This document shows positions 25,101-35,300 of a stretch of 64,000 nt of DNA, piece by piece. The stretch spans positions 49,249,280-49,313,279 of the forward strand of contig OX463780.1 in assembly GCA_949825025.1 (NCBI GenBank). The letters are read 5' to 3'. Under the pieces are notes generated by a model. The model worked only from the letters and a program-made list of their open reading frames with translations, was not told the DNA's origin and ran no database searches. Source of the DNA: Siphlonurus alternatus (taxonomy: Eukaryota; Arthropoda; Insecta; Ephemeroptera; Siphlonuridae). Each line of letters begins with the position of its first letter. Position 1 is the stretch's first letter. The position numbers and the translations under genes were made by a program.

Positions 25101-27962
25101 AAAATACTAACAAATATTAGACGTAAACTACCAATATAAATTATTATATATAAATTAACTTATATAATTGAATTAGCAAGCTATGAAAAAGTTGCACTGA
25201 CCTCTGAACTGTGATAGAGCTGCACGAGACTCAAGACTCCGTTCGAGCACGCCAGCGCCGTGTGCTCGAGGTACCGAGAACGCGTGCGCAGACTCTCCGG
25301 CATCGGCATGCAGATCTCACCGTCCATCGGTGAGTACAAAATTGAATTGCATTTATGATAATTCCGAACCATACAAATTTTCAAATTTTAAATCAGAATT
25401 TAATTAAGAATGCCATTATTTAATAAGCCTTTTAATTATCCCTATCACTCTTGAACTTCAAATAGAGATGACGACGATTAATTATGTTATATAGCACCTC
25501 ATCCTAAGTGCAAATATTTAATTTCGTGAACCATGTTTAGCCAATCAATCGATTAAGTGAATATTCAGTAAAGATGCTCGTTTTAAACGCGATTTTTGTT
25601 GACAGAGGACCCCGACCGTCCGTGTCGCGTGGCGTGTCAGGACGAGTCCGTGTCGCACCGCTTCTACCTGGTGAACGGCGAGGAAGGCTGGTTCCCTTTC
25701 GGAACCGACTGTGGCCGTGGGGCGCGCTCTCGCCAGGCCTACTGTGTCAGCGGAAAGTGCTTGGTGCGTATTTAAATATTCTTAATATTGTACCGACGAT
25801 GTATCATAAATAATTGTCAACATTTTATTTTATTTTCCTCACGAATACATAAAAAACAAGTCAGAGATAAATTTCATTTCCTGGCGGTATGATTATAATA
25901 ATATGTACCATTATTTATTTATTTAACTTTCGTTTCGAGTTTTTCTCTTTTGTTGACATTACTTAATTTTAAACAAACATATATCTCGGGGGACAGCATG
26001 ATGTTCCTATATAGCGTTATATGTTTGTGGGTAAAGTTTGATATACGTTTGCATTTTTTTTTTTATGGAAATCTCCTTTTTATAGATTTCCATCCAATAA
26101 TGTATCGTAAAATATCAGCAAAAGGTGGATGTCAATGTCAATGAGGTATCTGCGGCGCAATTAAGAAAGGTATACCTGACCGTATGGCTGCCATGCTGAT
26201 GATAAAATCGTTCCCCGCTACTTTAATCATCGCTTCACGATGCAAATCCACCTTAAAGTTCATGGTGTTCATGCACTCAAAACAATGAAATTGTAAACTT
26301 CTTCCTTTTTTAAATGTCACGCACGCGATGTTACAGGAGTTCGGTAGCGACGGCACTCCACGGCAGCAGTCACAGCGGCTCATCCCGCCCGGCGTGCACC
26401 AGCTGCTGTCCGTGCGTAGGCGGCGGCGAAGCGTACTGCCCGGCAACGAGTCTTCGCTGGTGACCGCGCGCCTCGACCAAGACACGCTCACCAAGATCAT
26501 TGAGCACCTCAGACACGAGGGTGAGTAGGAAAACTTTTTTAACCTTCCAAATTCAAATTTGCAATAAAAAGTTTCATGAATTAATTAAGGTTGCACATTA
26601 ATTACTGTAAAACACTCAATTTAGCGCATGCAACATAGGAAATTTAATTGTTTGTTAATTTATACTTCGTTTTATTCCTGCAACATCTGCAGGCAACATA
26701 ATATTTTTTTTTTTTTTTACGCTAATGCAACCCGCTCAACAAGGATGTTAAAAAAGTTGCATACCTTCTAGGAGTCTTATTAAAAAAAAAAAAAATCCCA
26801 CGACATGAAATTTATGAAAAAAATTTAAAATGTTCTTCTTTACACCCCCTATCAGTAGCTAAAATATCAGACCAGGTATACAAATTCGATCTAGTTTTTG
26901 AGTTATGAATTTTTAAAGTTGACTTCTCTAACACATGAAGGAATGGAACTCCCATGTTAAAATAGTCAACTTTAAAAATTTATGACTAAAAAACTAGCTC
27001 GTTTTTGTATACCTGATATTTTACCTACTGATAGGGGATGTAGAGGAGAACATTTTAATTTTTTTTATGTAAGTTTCATGTGTGGGATTTTTTTAGCATT
27101 GGCATTAGCATTGGCATCATCAATTTTTCATTTAATTGTATATAGCTGTACTGTAAAATATTAATATTTGGTCAGTATGTTTAAAATATATTGTTTTATA
27201 TTTGATTTCAGAGAAGCACAGATCAAGTGAAGAAAACAAGCTCCACGGCGAACCATCTTTAGATTTTCACAACCCAATACATGTCATGAATCCTCCAACA
27301 AGAATGGGTGCGTTGAAAACAGTCGTTTAGCATCACGCCCAATGTTAACAAAAAAATCCACACATGAAAATAATAAAAAAAAAAAAGTAAAATGTTCTCC
27401 TCTACATTCCCTATCAGTAGCTAAATTATCAGGTATACAAATTCATAACTTACAAACTAGATCGAATTTGTTTACTTGATATTTTAGCTACCAGATAGGG
27501 AATGTAGAGGAGAACATTTAAAAAAAATGTCATAATTTTCATGTGAGGGATTAAAAAAAAAAAATTAATTAATTGGGCGTGTTACCTTACCTTTAATTAC
27601 TATTTTGTAGTATTTTTTGTTTTACAAAGCCTTTATTATCCTATTTAAATTTTTTTGAAGAAAATAGGGTATGTTCCAGTTCAAGATATGAAACTACAGT
27701 TGCTCAAATTATCTTTAGAGATTCAGATATTAATTCTTATCACAACATCTGACATTTGACTAAAATCTTCTCTTGGAAGCAATACAAAATAACAAAGATA
27801 GCACACATCCTACCAGAGGAGGGTAGTGAAGACAGGACTAGCTAGGCAGTCAAAACTAACACCCTCGCTGTGTGTGCAGGCAACGTCACGGAAAGCAGCG
27901 CCGCCTCCCACCCCCACCTCTGGATGAGCAGCCTCCTGGCGGCACTTCTGCTGTGGAGCTGA
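165..27962 (+). CDS. ADAMTS-family zinc metalloprotease, 5' end outside window
   Basis: This is a secreted or surface matrix-cleaving metalloprotease of the ADAMTS family. Twenty exons join in phase: 165-317, 5740-5909, 10891-11079, 16993-17253, 18069-18348, 18667-18772, 19271-19405, 19729-19835, 20422-20564, 21057-21256, 22227-22293, 22807-22924, 23197-23305, 23559-23721, 24240-24440, 25218-25329, 25606-25763, 26337-26520, 27212-27307, 27880-27962. They encode about 1,011 residues and end in TGA. The first exon starts in phase inside the propeptide, so the signal peptide is missing to the left. The propeptide shows ECLYRGG and VSLCGG, the catalytic domain HEIGHNLGMRHDG and a FIMSP Met-turn, followed by a disintegrin-like part, a TSR, a cysteine-rich part, a second TSR and second cysteine-rich part, and a hydrophobic tail. 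Family membership is certain. The exact orthologue (an ADAMTS16/18-like or insect stall-like type is possible) is not. Confidence 0.95.
276..466 (+). repeat. 67-bp tandem triplication carrying an exon end and 5' splice site
   Basis: Copies start at 276, 343 and 410. Each holds the last ~42 coding bases of the ADAMTS exon, the donor CAGCA|GTAAGT and the start of the intron; the third copy is a little shorter. Copy 1 differs from the others at one base of the coding part. Only copy 1 can serve the reading frame, because a TAA follows in frame at the copy 1/2 border and 67 is not a multiple of three. Confidence 0.95.
1048..1144. repeat. (TTTA)n microsatellite, about 24 copies
   Basis: An uninterrupted tetranucleotide array. 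The apparent hydrophobic reading frame through it is an artefact. Confidence 0.98.
2289..2430. mobile_element. palindromic MITE with GGGCGATTCATGAA-type ends
   Basis: The ends GGGCGATTCATGAA and TTCTTGAATCGCGCCC are inverted repeats. The interior carries AGGTTTCTAACTAACC and a matching inverted stretch. The same family recurs at 20131-20262 and as a half copy at about 17863-17935. Confidence 0.75.
3700..4021 (-). mobile_element. 5S rRNA-derived SINE (SINE3-like)
   Basis: On the minus strand the element starts with CCGAAGTCAAGCAACGTCG and then GGTTAGTACTTGGATGGGTG, the box A and box C parts of the 5S rRNA internal RNA polymerase III promoter (complement of about 3972-4021). About 270 bases of unrelated body follow, ending in an A-rich tail (the T-run at 3699-3710 on the plus strand). 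The first ~40 bases of a 5S gene are missing. This is the structure of SINE3-class retroposons; a full 5S gene is excluded. Confidence 0.85.
5155..5290. promoter_or_regulatory. isolated GC/CpG-rich island in ADAMTS intron
   Basis: A GC-rich patch of about 135 bases sits in very AT-rich surroundings and is rich in CG dinucleotides. It contains AGATGGCGC on the minus strand (complement of GCGCCATCT near 5,241), which resembles the CTCF core. It could be an enhancer/insulator, an alternative first exon or a decayed repeat. Open frames exist on both strands but carry no recognisable protein. Confidence 0.4.
8189..8460. repeat. 34-bp minisatellite x8
   Basis: Eight copies of a unit beginning TTAATTAAATGACGAGACGC, each with the palindrome TTAATTAA and GCGCAGTGCAGG. 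Copies 5 and 8 carry single substitutions. Unlike the other minisatellites here it is not near an exon. Confidence 0.97.
9183..9314. repeat. long hairpin with ~45-bp arms
   Basis: The left arm GTACCGTCGTCGCCTTGG... and the right arm ...CCGAGGCGACGAATGTAC are near-perfect inverted repeats around a loop of about 40 bases. This is either a small MITE or a stem able to form a precursor-like RNA hairpin. Confidence 0.8.
9678..9816. mobile_element. palindromic MITE, GGGGCATTCACAAAG ends (copy 1)
   Basis: Nearly the whole element is an inverted repeat with ends GGGGCATTCACAAAGCCTTA and its complement. A second copy lies at 58482-58620. The 3-base TTA flanks of copy 2 suggest a PIF/Harbinger origin. 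Confidence 0.85.
12158..12475. mobile_element. CRE-palindrome MITE, copy 1
   Basis: A full-length inverted repeat with AATGGAGTAT ends, AGAGCCCAGGAA and its partner inside, and two GTGACGTCA sites near the centre. Same family as 22443-22763, 36453-36773 and 63221-63543. Confidence 0.9.
15173..15354. mobile_element. non-autonomous hAT MITE with long G runs
   Basis: The ends CAGGGGCGGATCC and GGATCCGCGCCTG are inverted repeats. The element is flanked by the 8-base direct repeat CGCACAAA (15165-15172 and 15355-15362), the target-duplication length of hAT transposons. The interior is G-rich on the plus strand, with runs of up to 13 G, and has no coding capacity. Confidence 0.92.
16993..19405 (+). 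other. ADAMTS catalytic domain exons
   Basis: Exons 16993-17253, 18069-18348, 18667-18772 and 19271-19405 encode the metzincin domain. It begins near RPLYVELAVFVDRDLF and includes LSSFCKWQ, the region of conserved cysteines, and the zinc site HEIGHNLGMRHDG (about codons 382-394 of the visible protein). An intron in phase 2 splits the asparagine codon between the second and third zinc histidines. All three zinc histidines and the catalytic glutamate are present, with a Met-turn (FIMSPTLG), so an active enzyme is expected. The acceptor at 16992 was chosen because it alone keeps phase with the preceding exon; its pyrimidine tract is weak. Confidence 0.92.
20131..20262. mobile_element. palindromic MITE with GGGCGCGATTCA ends
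   Basis: The arms GGGCGCGATTCACGAAGAAG and the complementary right end pair closely; ACCACGTTTAACTA and its complement form the inner stem. Related to 2289-2430. It lies in the intron before the disintegrin exon at 20422. Confidence 0.88.
22443..22763. mobile_element. CRE-palindrome MITE, copy 2
   Basis: Same structure as 12158-12475. It ends 43 bases before the ADAMTS exon at 22807, so this intron's branch-point region lies in or beside the element. Confidence 0.92.
24240..25763 (+). other. ADAMTS second TSR plus second cysteine-rich module
   Basis: Exon 24240-24440 has a second TSR-like fold signature (WGPWRPLTGAGGQCKSNC, then RECSARGG and CG). Exons 25218-25329 and 25606-25763 then repeat the cysteine spacing of the first cysteine-rich part: FEHASAVCS, PCRVACQDES, FGTDC and AYCVSGKC. 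Exon structure also parallels the first copy (TSR end, short exon, exon ending in CVSGxC). This indicates duplication of the whole TSR plus cysteine-rich unit. No long cysteine-poor spacer of the usual ADAMTS kind is obvious. Confidence 0.75.
24555..24871. mobile_element. palindromic MITE, TATCAGTAGGT family, copy 1
   Basis: A whole-length inverted repeat bordered by TTAA on both sides (24555-24558 and 24868-24871), with ACCTTATCAGTAGGTAAAAT and its complement in the arms. TTAA borders would fit a piggyBac-type origin. Confidence 0.85.
26785..27100. mobile_element. palindromic MITE, TATCAGTAGGT family, copy 2
   Basis: Same arms as 24555-24871 (CCCTATCAGTAG, ATACAAATTCGATC and the complements). 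The ends are eroded, so the limits are approximate. Confidence 0.8.
27332..27590. mobile_element. palindromic MITE, TATCAGTAGGT family, copy 3
   Basis: Shorter copy in the last ADAMTS intron, with CACGCCCAATGTTAAC and ATTGGGCGTG at the ends. Confidence 0.82.
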
Positions 27963-28169
27963 CGTTGAAATGAGTGCTCGGACTTTCAAGTGATTTTAAC
28001 GTAAAAAAATAATTTTGATAGGATATTTATAATGTACTTGTGTGATGAAAAGTTTTAGAATAATATTTTTCTTAGCAATTTCATGTAACATGAACAATCT
28101 AAATATTTAACAATTTAATTTTTTTAAATGTTAGATGCGATTATTAGTGAATTATTTTTAATTTCCTAA

Positions 28170-28480
28170 TTAAGGGTAAGTTAATATTCCCAATATTAAA
28201 AAAACAAAATTCCCACACATGAAAATTATGACGTTTTAAGAAAATGTTCTCCTCTACATCCCCTATCAGTATTTTAAATATCAGATCATACAAATTTGAT
28301 CTAGTTTTTGATTTATGAATTAGTCAACTTTAAAAATTCATAACTCAAAAACTAGATTGAATTTATATACCTGATATTTTAGCTACTGATAAAGGATGTA
28401 GGGGAGAACATTTTCTTAAAACGTCATAATTTTCATGTATGGGAATTTTGTTAACATTGGACGTGTTATCTTACCTTTAA
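28170..28480. mobile_element. palindromic MITE, TATCAGTAGGT family, copy 4
   Basis: Lies about 200 bases after the ADAMTS stop codon, probably in its 3' UTR. If transcribed, the arms would fold into a long double-stranded stem. Confidence 0.85.
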
Positions 28481-28513
28481 GCAAAGACTAAAGAGAAATC
28501 TTATCGCTGTATC

Positions 28514-28519
28514 AATAAA
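28514..28519 (+). promoter_or_regulatory. candidate poly(A) signal of ADAMTS
   Basis: First AATAAA after the ADAMTS stop and after the 3' MITE; later AATAAA sites are alternatives. Confidence 0.4.
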
Positions 28520-29024
28520 GTATTGCTTAAATACCATGTGAAATTGCTGGGGAAAAAACTGTCTACTATCTAATCAAGAATAAATGGAATAATTATTATA
28601 ATTGTATACGCTTATGATAAGTATATTAAATAAAATTAAATTTTGATAGTTTTAAATAACACAGTACACAAATTAGTTGTAAGAAAAATAGTTTTGGAAT
28701 ATTTCAATTTGTCCCACCTATTTAAATGGTTTCAATATTTTTAAGCAAAAAATTGATTGATAAAAATTCACTCTGCCTAGTGATCCTGATCCGTCTAACT
28801 TATTATTTATTTCAAATTTGTGTGTTGTTAATGACTTAATTACTGTGGTACTCTTTGTACAAATAAATATGTCAGATACGGCCAGGTTTAATTATAGCCC
28901 AAGGATTTTTTATTTGAATGAAGTGTACTGGGACAAAACTAATCCTGTTTTTAGCTTATAATACAGTCTATGTAAATATAATTAGGTAGTGAATAGTAAT
29001 AAAACATAATTTATAAAATATTGT

Positions 29025-29030
29025 TTTATT
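29025..29030 (-). promoter_or_regulatory. candidate poly(A) signal of CENP-E
   Basis: AATAAA on the minus strand about 350 bases after the CENP-E stop codon. Confidence 0.45.
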
Positions 29031-29381
29031 TCTAGATACTGTAGTAATAGTATCAAAATCAGATCTAATTTATACATTAGCAAGTCCAATACTTATTGTG
29101 CCAATTCTATAAAAAAATATATAAAGCATATTTAAAGCATAATTAGTAACTGTCTTAGTAGAATTATTACAATGTTAATTTAAGATATAAAAGAAAGTAA
29201 GATATTGAAGAGTGTGTAATATTTACAGTCAATCAGCCAATGGCATAAATTGAGAGTCAAAGTTTTAGAGCTGAAGCAAATAACATTCACCATGATGCAT
29301 TTAAAAAAAGTCTGTTAACATAACTATAAACTAGCATTACAAGAAACACTTGATATAGTCACACTGATGACGGAGGGACAG

Positions 29382-32300
29382 TTAGACTTTTTTAGAGGAG
29401 GGCTGCAGACTGCTGTGGTTTTCCTTGTCGTCGTGCTGCTTGAGCTGCTGCTGGAGGTCCTGGATGCAACGATTTCTCTTCCGTAGTTCCTCCTTGAAGA
29501 GGCCTCGCTCGCGCTGCAACTTCTCCAACTTGCCCTCCGCATCCGCCAGCTGTTGCTTCATGCCGTACATGCGGCCGGCCTGCGGGACACAACACGTCAT
29601 CAAAGGAAAGCTGAAGGTTTTCATACAGACATGTCTAGGAGGTGAAGAATATTTTAAATTGAAAAAAAAAAAAATTACCTTAACATTAACAGATGAACTT
29701 AAAATGTACTTGATAGAATCAGTATTACACTTTAGTCAGTAGCAAAGCTAACACTTTTAGACGAACTCAGGTAAAATAATCCATATATTGATATGACATC
29801 AATTTTAAAGCAAATTATAATTTACTGGATTGCAGACAAATTTTGTTAATGAAATGCTGTTATTTATCAAATTGGCTCACAACAAGATGGAGCCATAAAG
29901 TTAAAAACATCCAACTGAACATTGCTGCATAGAGCTATGGAGGCTTCAAGTGTTCCCGGGCAGGAAAATTTTCCCCATAATCCACAATGATAGATTTTTT
30001 TTTTTCTTCTCAGCAACTATTAAAGCTATTAATTTGAAAACATCTCCTACCCCCCTTCCCCCTATTTAGGGGTCTTCTGATATTGAATCAATAACTTATT
30101 TTCCCATAAAAAAATTTTATTGCCAAAAAATCAATTTAGTTTATTTTTTTTGGATAGGACGGTGGGAACACAAAATCAGCTGACTCACCTCAGTGATGGC
30201 GCTGGTGGGCAGGAAGCCGTCCCTGCGGTCGTACAGGAACGCATTGTCTGGGGGGGCCTGCACGGCGACGCTGCTGCACCCGAGGCCCGGGCTCGTCTGG
30301 GTCTCGTGGGAGGAGCTCTTGGTCCGCCGACACTTGTAGCACTCCTGGAAGGTGGTGTTGTGCTGGACGGACTGAAGGTGGCGCAGCTCCCCCAGGGCAC
30401 TGTGCAGCTGGAGACAGGGGGAGGTTAGTGACTGACAGGAAAATGCATTCTGCATGCTCTTTGTTATAAAAAAATAAAGGTAAAAACTTGTAATAATTAT
30501 GTAAAATCAGAGTTTTCCTATCCTTGCAATACTATTTATTTTTTATGGGACTGCAATCTCCTTTACTCAAAATCGAGTTTTACCTAACAACAAGTTGTGT
30601 AATAACAAGTTTTTATGGTATTTCTATTATTGCTAAGTATTAACTTGATTTACTAGTTGAAGAGTTGTATGGTTAAAACGTATTGAAAATTTAATATGCA
30701 ACAGACAGCTACAAAAATGTTAAGGTAGTTACCCTAAGTGTTAAACCGTAATGCAGGTTCTCCATACTCTAGCTGACGTGATAACAAATGTTTCAAATTA
30801 TGTTTGTCGTATTTATATGTTATTTTTTTGTTTATTTGTGATATTAACGTACTACTTTCAACTGGACTGTGATTAATATGTATATTGTTGTGCTCATATT
30901 GTTGTACAATCGAAAAGCAATAAAGAACTATGGTATGCTCACCTTTTTTTCCACTTGCTCGAGTTTCCTCTTGGACATCTCCGCCTCGTTTTTGTGAGGC
31001 AGGTCCTCGGCTCTCAGTCGTCTGTTGATGACTGCGATCTCGCCCCTCTGGTCCGCCACGTCTTTCCTCAGCTGGATCACCTCAGCCTCAAACTGCGCTG
31101 CGGCTCGCCCGGAGTCGGCCGCTGTGCGCTGCACCTCAGCCAGCCGAGCACTCTTGGCGTGCAGCTCCTTCTGGCACTCGATCAACGTCTGCTGCAGACT
31201 CTCCACGTCTTGTGTGCCCTCCAGCTGAACCTTGAGCTCCGCAATCTCTACCTCGAGGTCAGCAATCTTGTTGTTGAGTTTGGCGGCCTCAAGCTCGAGT
31301 CTGTACGCCTCTCCTTCGTAAAGGTTACGCTTCTCAGAATTAACGCGATATTCTTTCAACATATCTTGGAATTCTTCTTCTGCCTCTTCAAGTTTTACAT
31401 TCTGAGCTTTGATTTCTGCTTCGGCTTCGTTAAGTTTTTGTTTTAAGACATCTCGCTCTGCTGTCGTTGAGTTCAGCTTGGTGTTTGACTTAGTGAGGTC
31501 GTGTTGGAGGGAGGTCAACATGGAGCTCTGGGCCTGCAACTCGAGGGCCAAGGTCTGCAGTCTCTGGCCGGCCTCGCTGCTGCATGCCTGCGCCTCGGCA
31601 CACTGGCTCTGTGAACTCTGCAGCTCCTGCTCCAGACACTCCACCCGTCCTCCGGGACCAACCACACTCTCCACCTCCAGCTGCAGGCCCTCAATGATCT
31701 TCTGCTGACTGCTTATCTGGACCCTCAGTTCCTCGTTGAAGTTTTCTGCTTTTTGAAGCGTCAGGATTATCTCCCTACTTTTGGCAAATTCTTCTTTTAA
31801 CATTGTATATTCTGATTCAATATTTTCATATTTACTGCAAAGAGAACTCAGCTTTGATTGTAACCCTGTGTTCTGTGTCTCATATTCTGTCTCTTTTTCT
31901 CTTGCCTGTTGAAGTTGCAGGTGCAGCTGCTTGCAGTTTGAGTGTTCCACTTCCAAGAGCTCAAACTGTCTGGCAGTTTCCTGCAAACACTCAAGCTGCG
32001 TAGATACTTTGTCGTAACTGATGGACATTAAGTTCAGCTCGCTTGCTAGTGCAACATTGCTATCCTGAAGCTCAGCCCTCTCCTCTCGTAACACACTCAA
32101 TTCTGCTTCTTTCTCAACAATTTGAGACTGCATTTGTTCCAGCATTTGCTTACAATTTGAGTGGAGATTCTGCAACTGTTTGAATTCTACGAGGGTTTGA
32201 CTGTGCTTGTCTTCCAAATTTTCTATGCTCTTCTGTAGCTCTGTTTCTCTGGCACGCATCTCACAGGCTTGGTTGTTGGTCGTCATCAGATCTTGCTTGA

Positions 32301-35300
32301 GATTGCTGGCCTCGAAATGAGCATTGTCTAAGAGTCTCTGCAGTTTTGCAGCTTCCTCGTTGAAGCTCAACTCGAGCTCAGATTTCTGCTGCTCACACTC
32401 GTTCAGATCTCGTAGTAGACCCTTGCAGTTTTCTTGCTGCTGCTTGATTTCATCAGTCAAGTTTGTGATTTGCTGCTGAGATTCTTCAAACGAGCTCTTG
32501 AAAGCTGCAATTTGAAGCTCAGATTCCTCCAGCTTTGTTAGATTTAACAGTTGAGCCTCTTTGAGTTGTTGTAACTCATCTTCTGACTCGATTATTTTTT
32601 GTTTATAAACTTCTAGAGTTTCTTCCAAGTCTGTAATTTTACTGTTTAATTGTTGTTCATTTATTTTAAATTCAGACGACATATTTGCAACTTGTTCTGC
32701 AGACCTATGCTTAACTTCTGAGAGTTCAATTTCTAGGCTGCTTGCATGGCTTTTGCTTACTTTCATGCTATTTTCCAACACTGCTAGCTCAGACTTCAGG
32801 TCTTCAATTTCTCTCAGGTTGTGTTCTATTGTCTCCTGGAAGGTCTTATCTGAGAATGTCTCGATTGCCGGACTTGGGGAGGCTGGCTCACGTTGTCTCA
32901 GCTCCGTCACTCGGCACTCGAGTTCCGTGGCTCGTTCTCTTGCTGCTTGCAGGGCTGCCTCCATTTCAGACACTCTCTCCTGCAAACTAGCTTCTGTGGT
33001 AAGAACCTCCGGATTGTGTTGAGCCTCTAGTTCTTGAACACGATGTGTTGCTTGCTTGAGTTGATTCTCGAGAGAAGAGATTTTTTGGGAAGGTTCAATT
33101 TTAGATTTTTCTATTTCAGCTAATGTCTCTTTCAGAATTTCTTCTAGTTCTTGTATACGCTGCTGTGCTTGAAGAAGAAGATTTTCAGATTCCTCTAGTT
33201 GTAGATTATCAGATCTTTGACTCTGCTGTGCTTCCTTCAACTTTTCTTCTAATTTTTTTACTTGCTTTTGTGTTTGCAGGTGTAGATTTTCCAGATCAAG
33301 AATTTTTTGATTATGACTAATTTTGAGTTGTTCAACGTCTTGATTTTGTTGGGCCTCGTCCAGCATTTTCTCTAGGACTTGTACTTGCTCTTGAGCTTGT
33401 TGAAGTACATTTTGTAGCTCTGAAACTTTCCGAGAGTGCTGCATTGTTAGATTCTCCATTTGAAGCTTGAGAGAGTTGAGATCTTCTCTGAGTTGGTGTT
33501 CACGTTTTTGGGCACTGTTGAGGTCACATGAATTCTTGTCAACTTCTGCCTGAAAGTCTGATAACTGGTGTTGTAATTTTCCTTTCGCAGACTTTAGACT
33601 CTGAATCTCATGTTGTAACGCACCAAACACCTCGGATTGCTTTTCCATTACACTTTGCACAAAAATATCATGCAATTCTTGTAAGCTTTTGTGACGGAGC
33701 TCTTTAGAAGTGAAGTTCTTGTTAAGTCCACAGATTTCTTGGATTACTTTCTTGCTGAAACTCGCTGCATCAGACGGCTCAAACTCAGAGATGTTAGAAA
33801 TTTCTTGATTTTTACGAGCCTCTTCCAACTGCTCATTCAACAAGGAGATCTGCTTCGTCAACAAATCATCATCATCTTTCATCTTCTGTTTGGCCTCTTC
33901 TAATTTTGAAATCAGTGCCAAGTTATCAGCTTTAAGATGTTGAACTTCTTGTGACAAATCTAGTAAATCTGATTCCATTTGATCCTTTGTGTTTTGTAGG
34001 TCCCTGATTTGATTTGCTATGTATTTCTCTATCTGCGGAGCTGGCTGAGTCAAATGTTCAGCTAATTCTGGCAGCAATCCTTCTAGCTTGATAATGTCTA
34101 GAGAATTGTTCAGCTTTTCTGTTAACCTAGCATTAACCTGCTGCAGAGCAATGTTTTCTTTCCCGAGCTGCAGAAGGGAGAATGAATCATTGGCCGGAGT
34201 CTCGTCTCTTGTTTGTTGTTCCTGTAAGCCTGACAGTTTGGCTTTCAGCTCGTCCATCTCTTGTCTCAGTCTCTCTTCCTCAGCTTCTCGACTTACGAAA
34301 CTCAGAGAGTCTTGTCCCTCCCGACTTACAAAACTTAGGGAGTCTCGACCTACGTAAGTCAGAGAGTCATGTTGGAACTCGAACACTTCTGACTGCTTCT
34401 TGTCATGTACGGCCTGCAGTTGTGCTATCAACTCCGCTCTCTCACTTTCCATCTGGTCTCGTAGTTGCTCAGTTTGAAGAGCATTTGCTTCTAACGCCTC
34501 TTCTTTCTGCTTACAATCTTCAACTGCAGATTGCAACTGTAACACAAGGTCTTCTTTTTCTTGGACGAGAAGATTCACTTGATCAGCTAACATCTCTTTC
34601 TCATGGACAGTCTCAGCATTCATATTCTCTCGGAATGACAATTTGTTTGCCTCAAACTCTTCTTGTTTTTGCTGGTAATCAATCAATGCAAGTTCCAACT
34701 GTTGCGAGAGTTCTTCTTTTTTCTGTGTCAAAATTTCTATTTGCTCAAGTAAGTTATTTTTTCTTTCTTCAGAAACGAGCAAGTTATCTTGAACACTTTC
34801 AAACGACACATTTATTTTTTTAGCAGACAATTCCTCTATTTGAGTTTTCAACGACTGAAGTTCTTTAACATGAGCTTCTTCTTTATGTTCAAGATGGTTC
34901 TCAAGTTTGGAACGATTTCTCTTAGCCAGGGCTAATTCTTCTTTCAGTCTCTCCATTTCAGTATTTGAGTACTGCAAGGCTTCGTGGTTCCTTTCTATCT
35001 GAGTGTTCAGGTTTTCTATTTCCTGGTTCTTGAACATGAGAGTCAGTCTCAGGGCTTCACACTCCTCTTCGGTCTTGATGGAGTTGTCCTCAGCACTCTT
35101 GGTGGCCAGCTCGGCTCGTAAGGCGTCCTGTTCAGCCCAAGACTGCGTCAAACTGTCCTGGAGCTCAATCAGCTTGGCCTGCAACTTGCTGTCCAGAATG
35201 TCCTTGCTAGACTGACAGTTGTCCTCGGCACTCTTGCTGGCCAGCTCGGCTCGTAGGGCGTCCTGCTCGGCCAAAGACTGCGTCAAACTCTCCTGGAGCT

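Larger units (their letters stand above)
26337..27962 (+). other. ADAMTS C-terminal stalk and hydrophobic tail
   Basis: Exon 26337-26520 encodes a cysteine-free stalk containing a second strong basic site (VRRRRRSVLPG). Exon 27212-27307 is hydrophilic and low in complexity. The last exon, 27880-27962, encodes GNVTESSAASHPH followed by LWMSSLLAALLLWS and a stop. Small residues (SSAAS), a short polar spacer and a hydrophobic end of about 14 residues match the layout of a GPI-attachment signal. NVT is a possible N-glycosylation site. A soluble form with a merely hydrophobic end cannot be excluded. Confidence 0.65.
27963..29381. other. convergent 3' region between ADAMTS and CENP-E
   Basis: 1.4 kb between two facing stop codons. 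It holds MITE copy 4 and several AATAAA signals on the plus strand (28514, 28579, 28862, 28998) and one on the minus strand (complement 29025-29030). The 3' UTRs may meet or overlap. No other gene seen. Confidence 0.7.
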
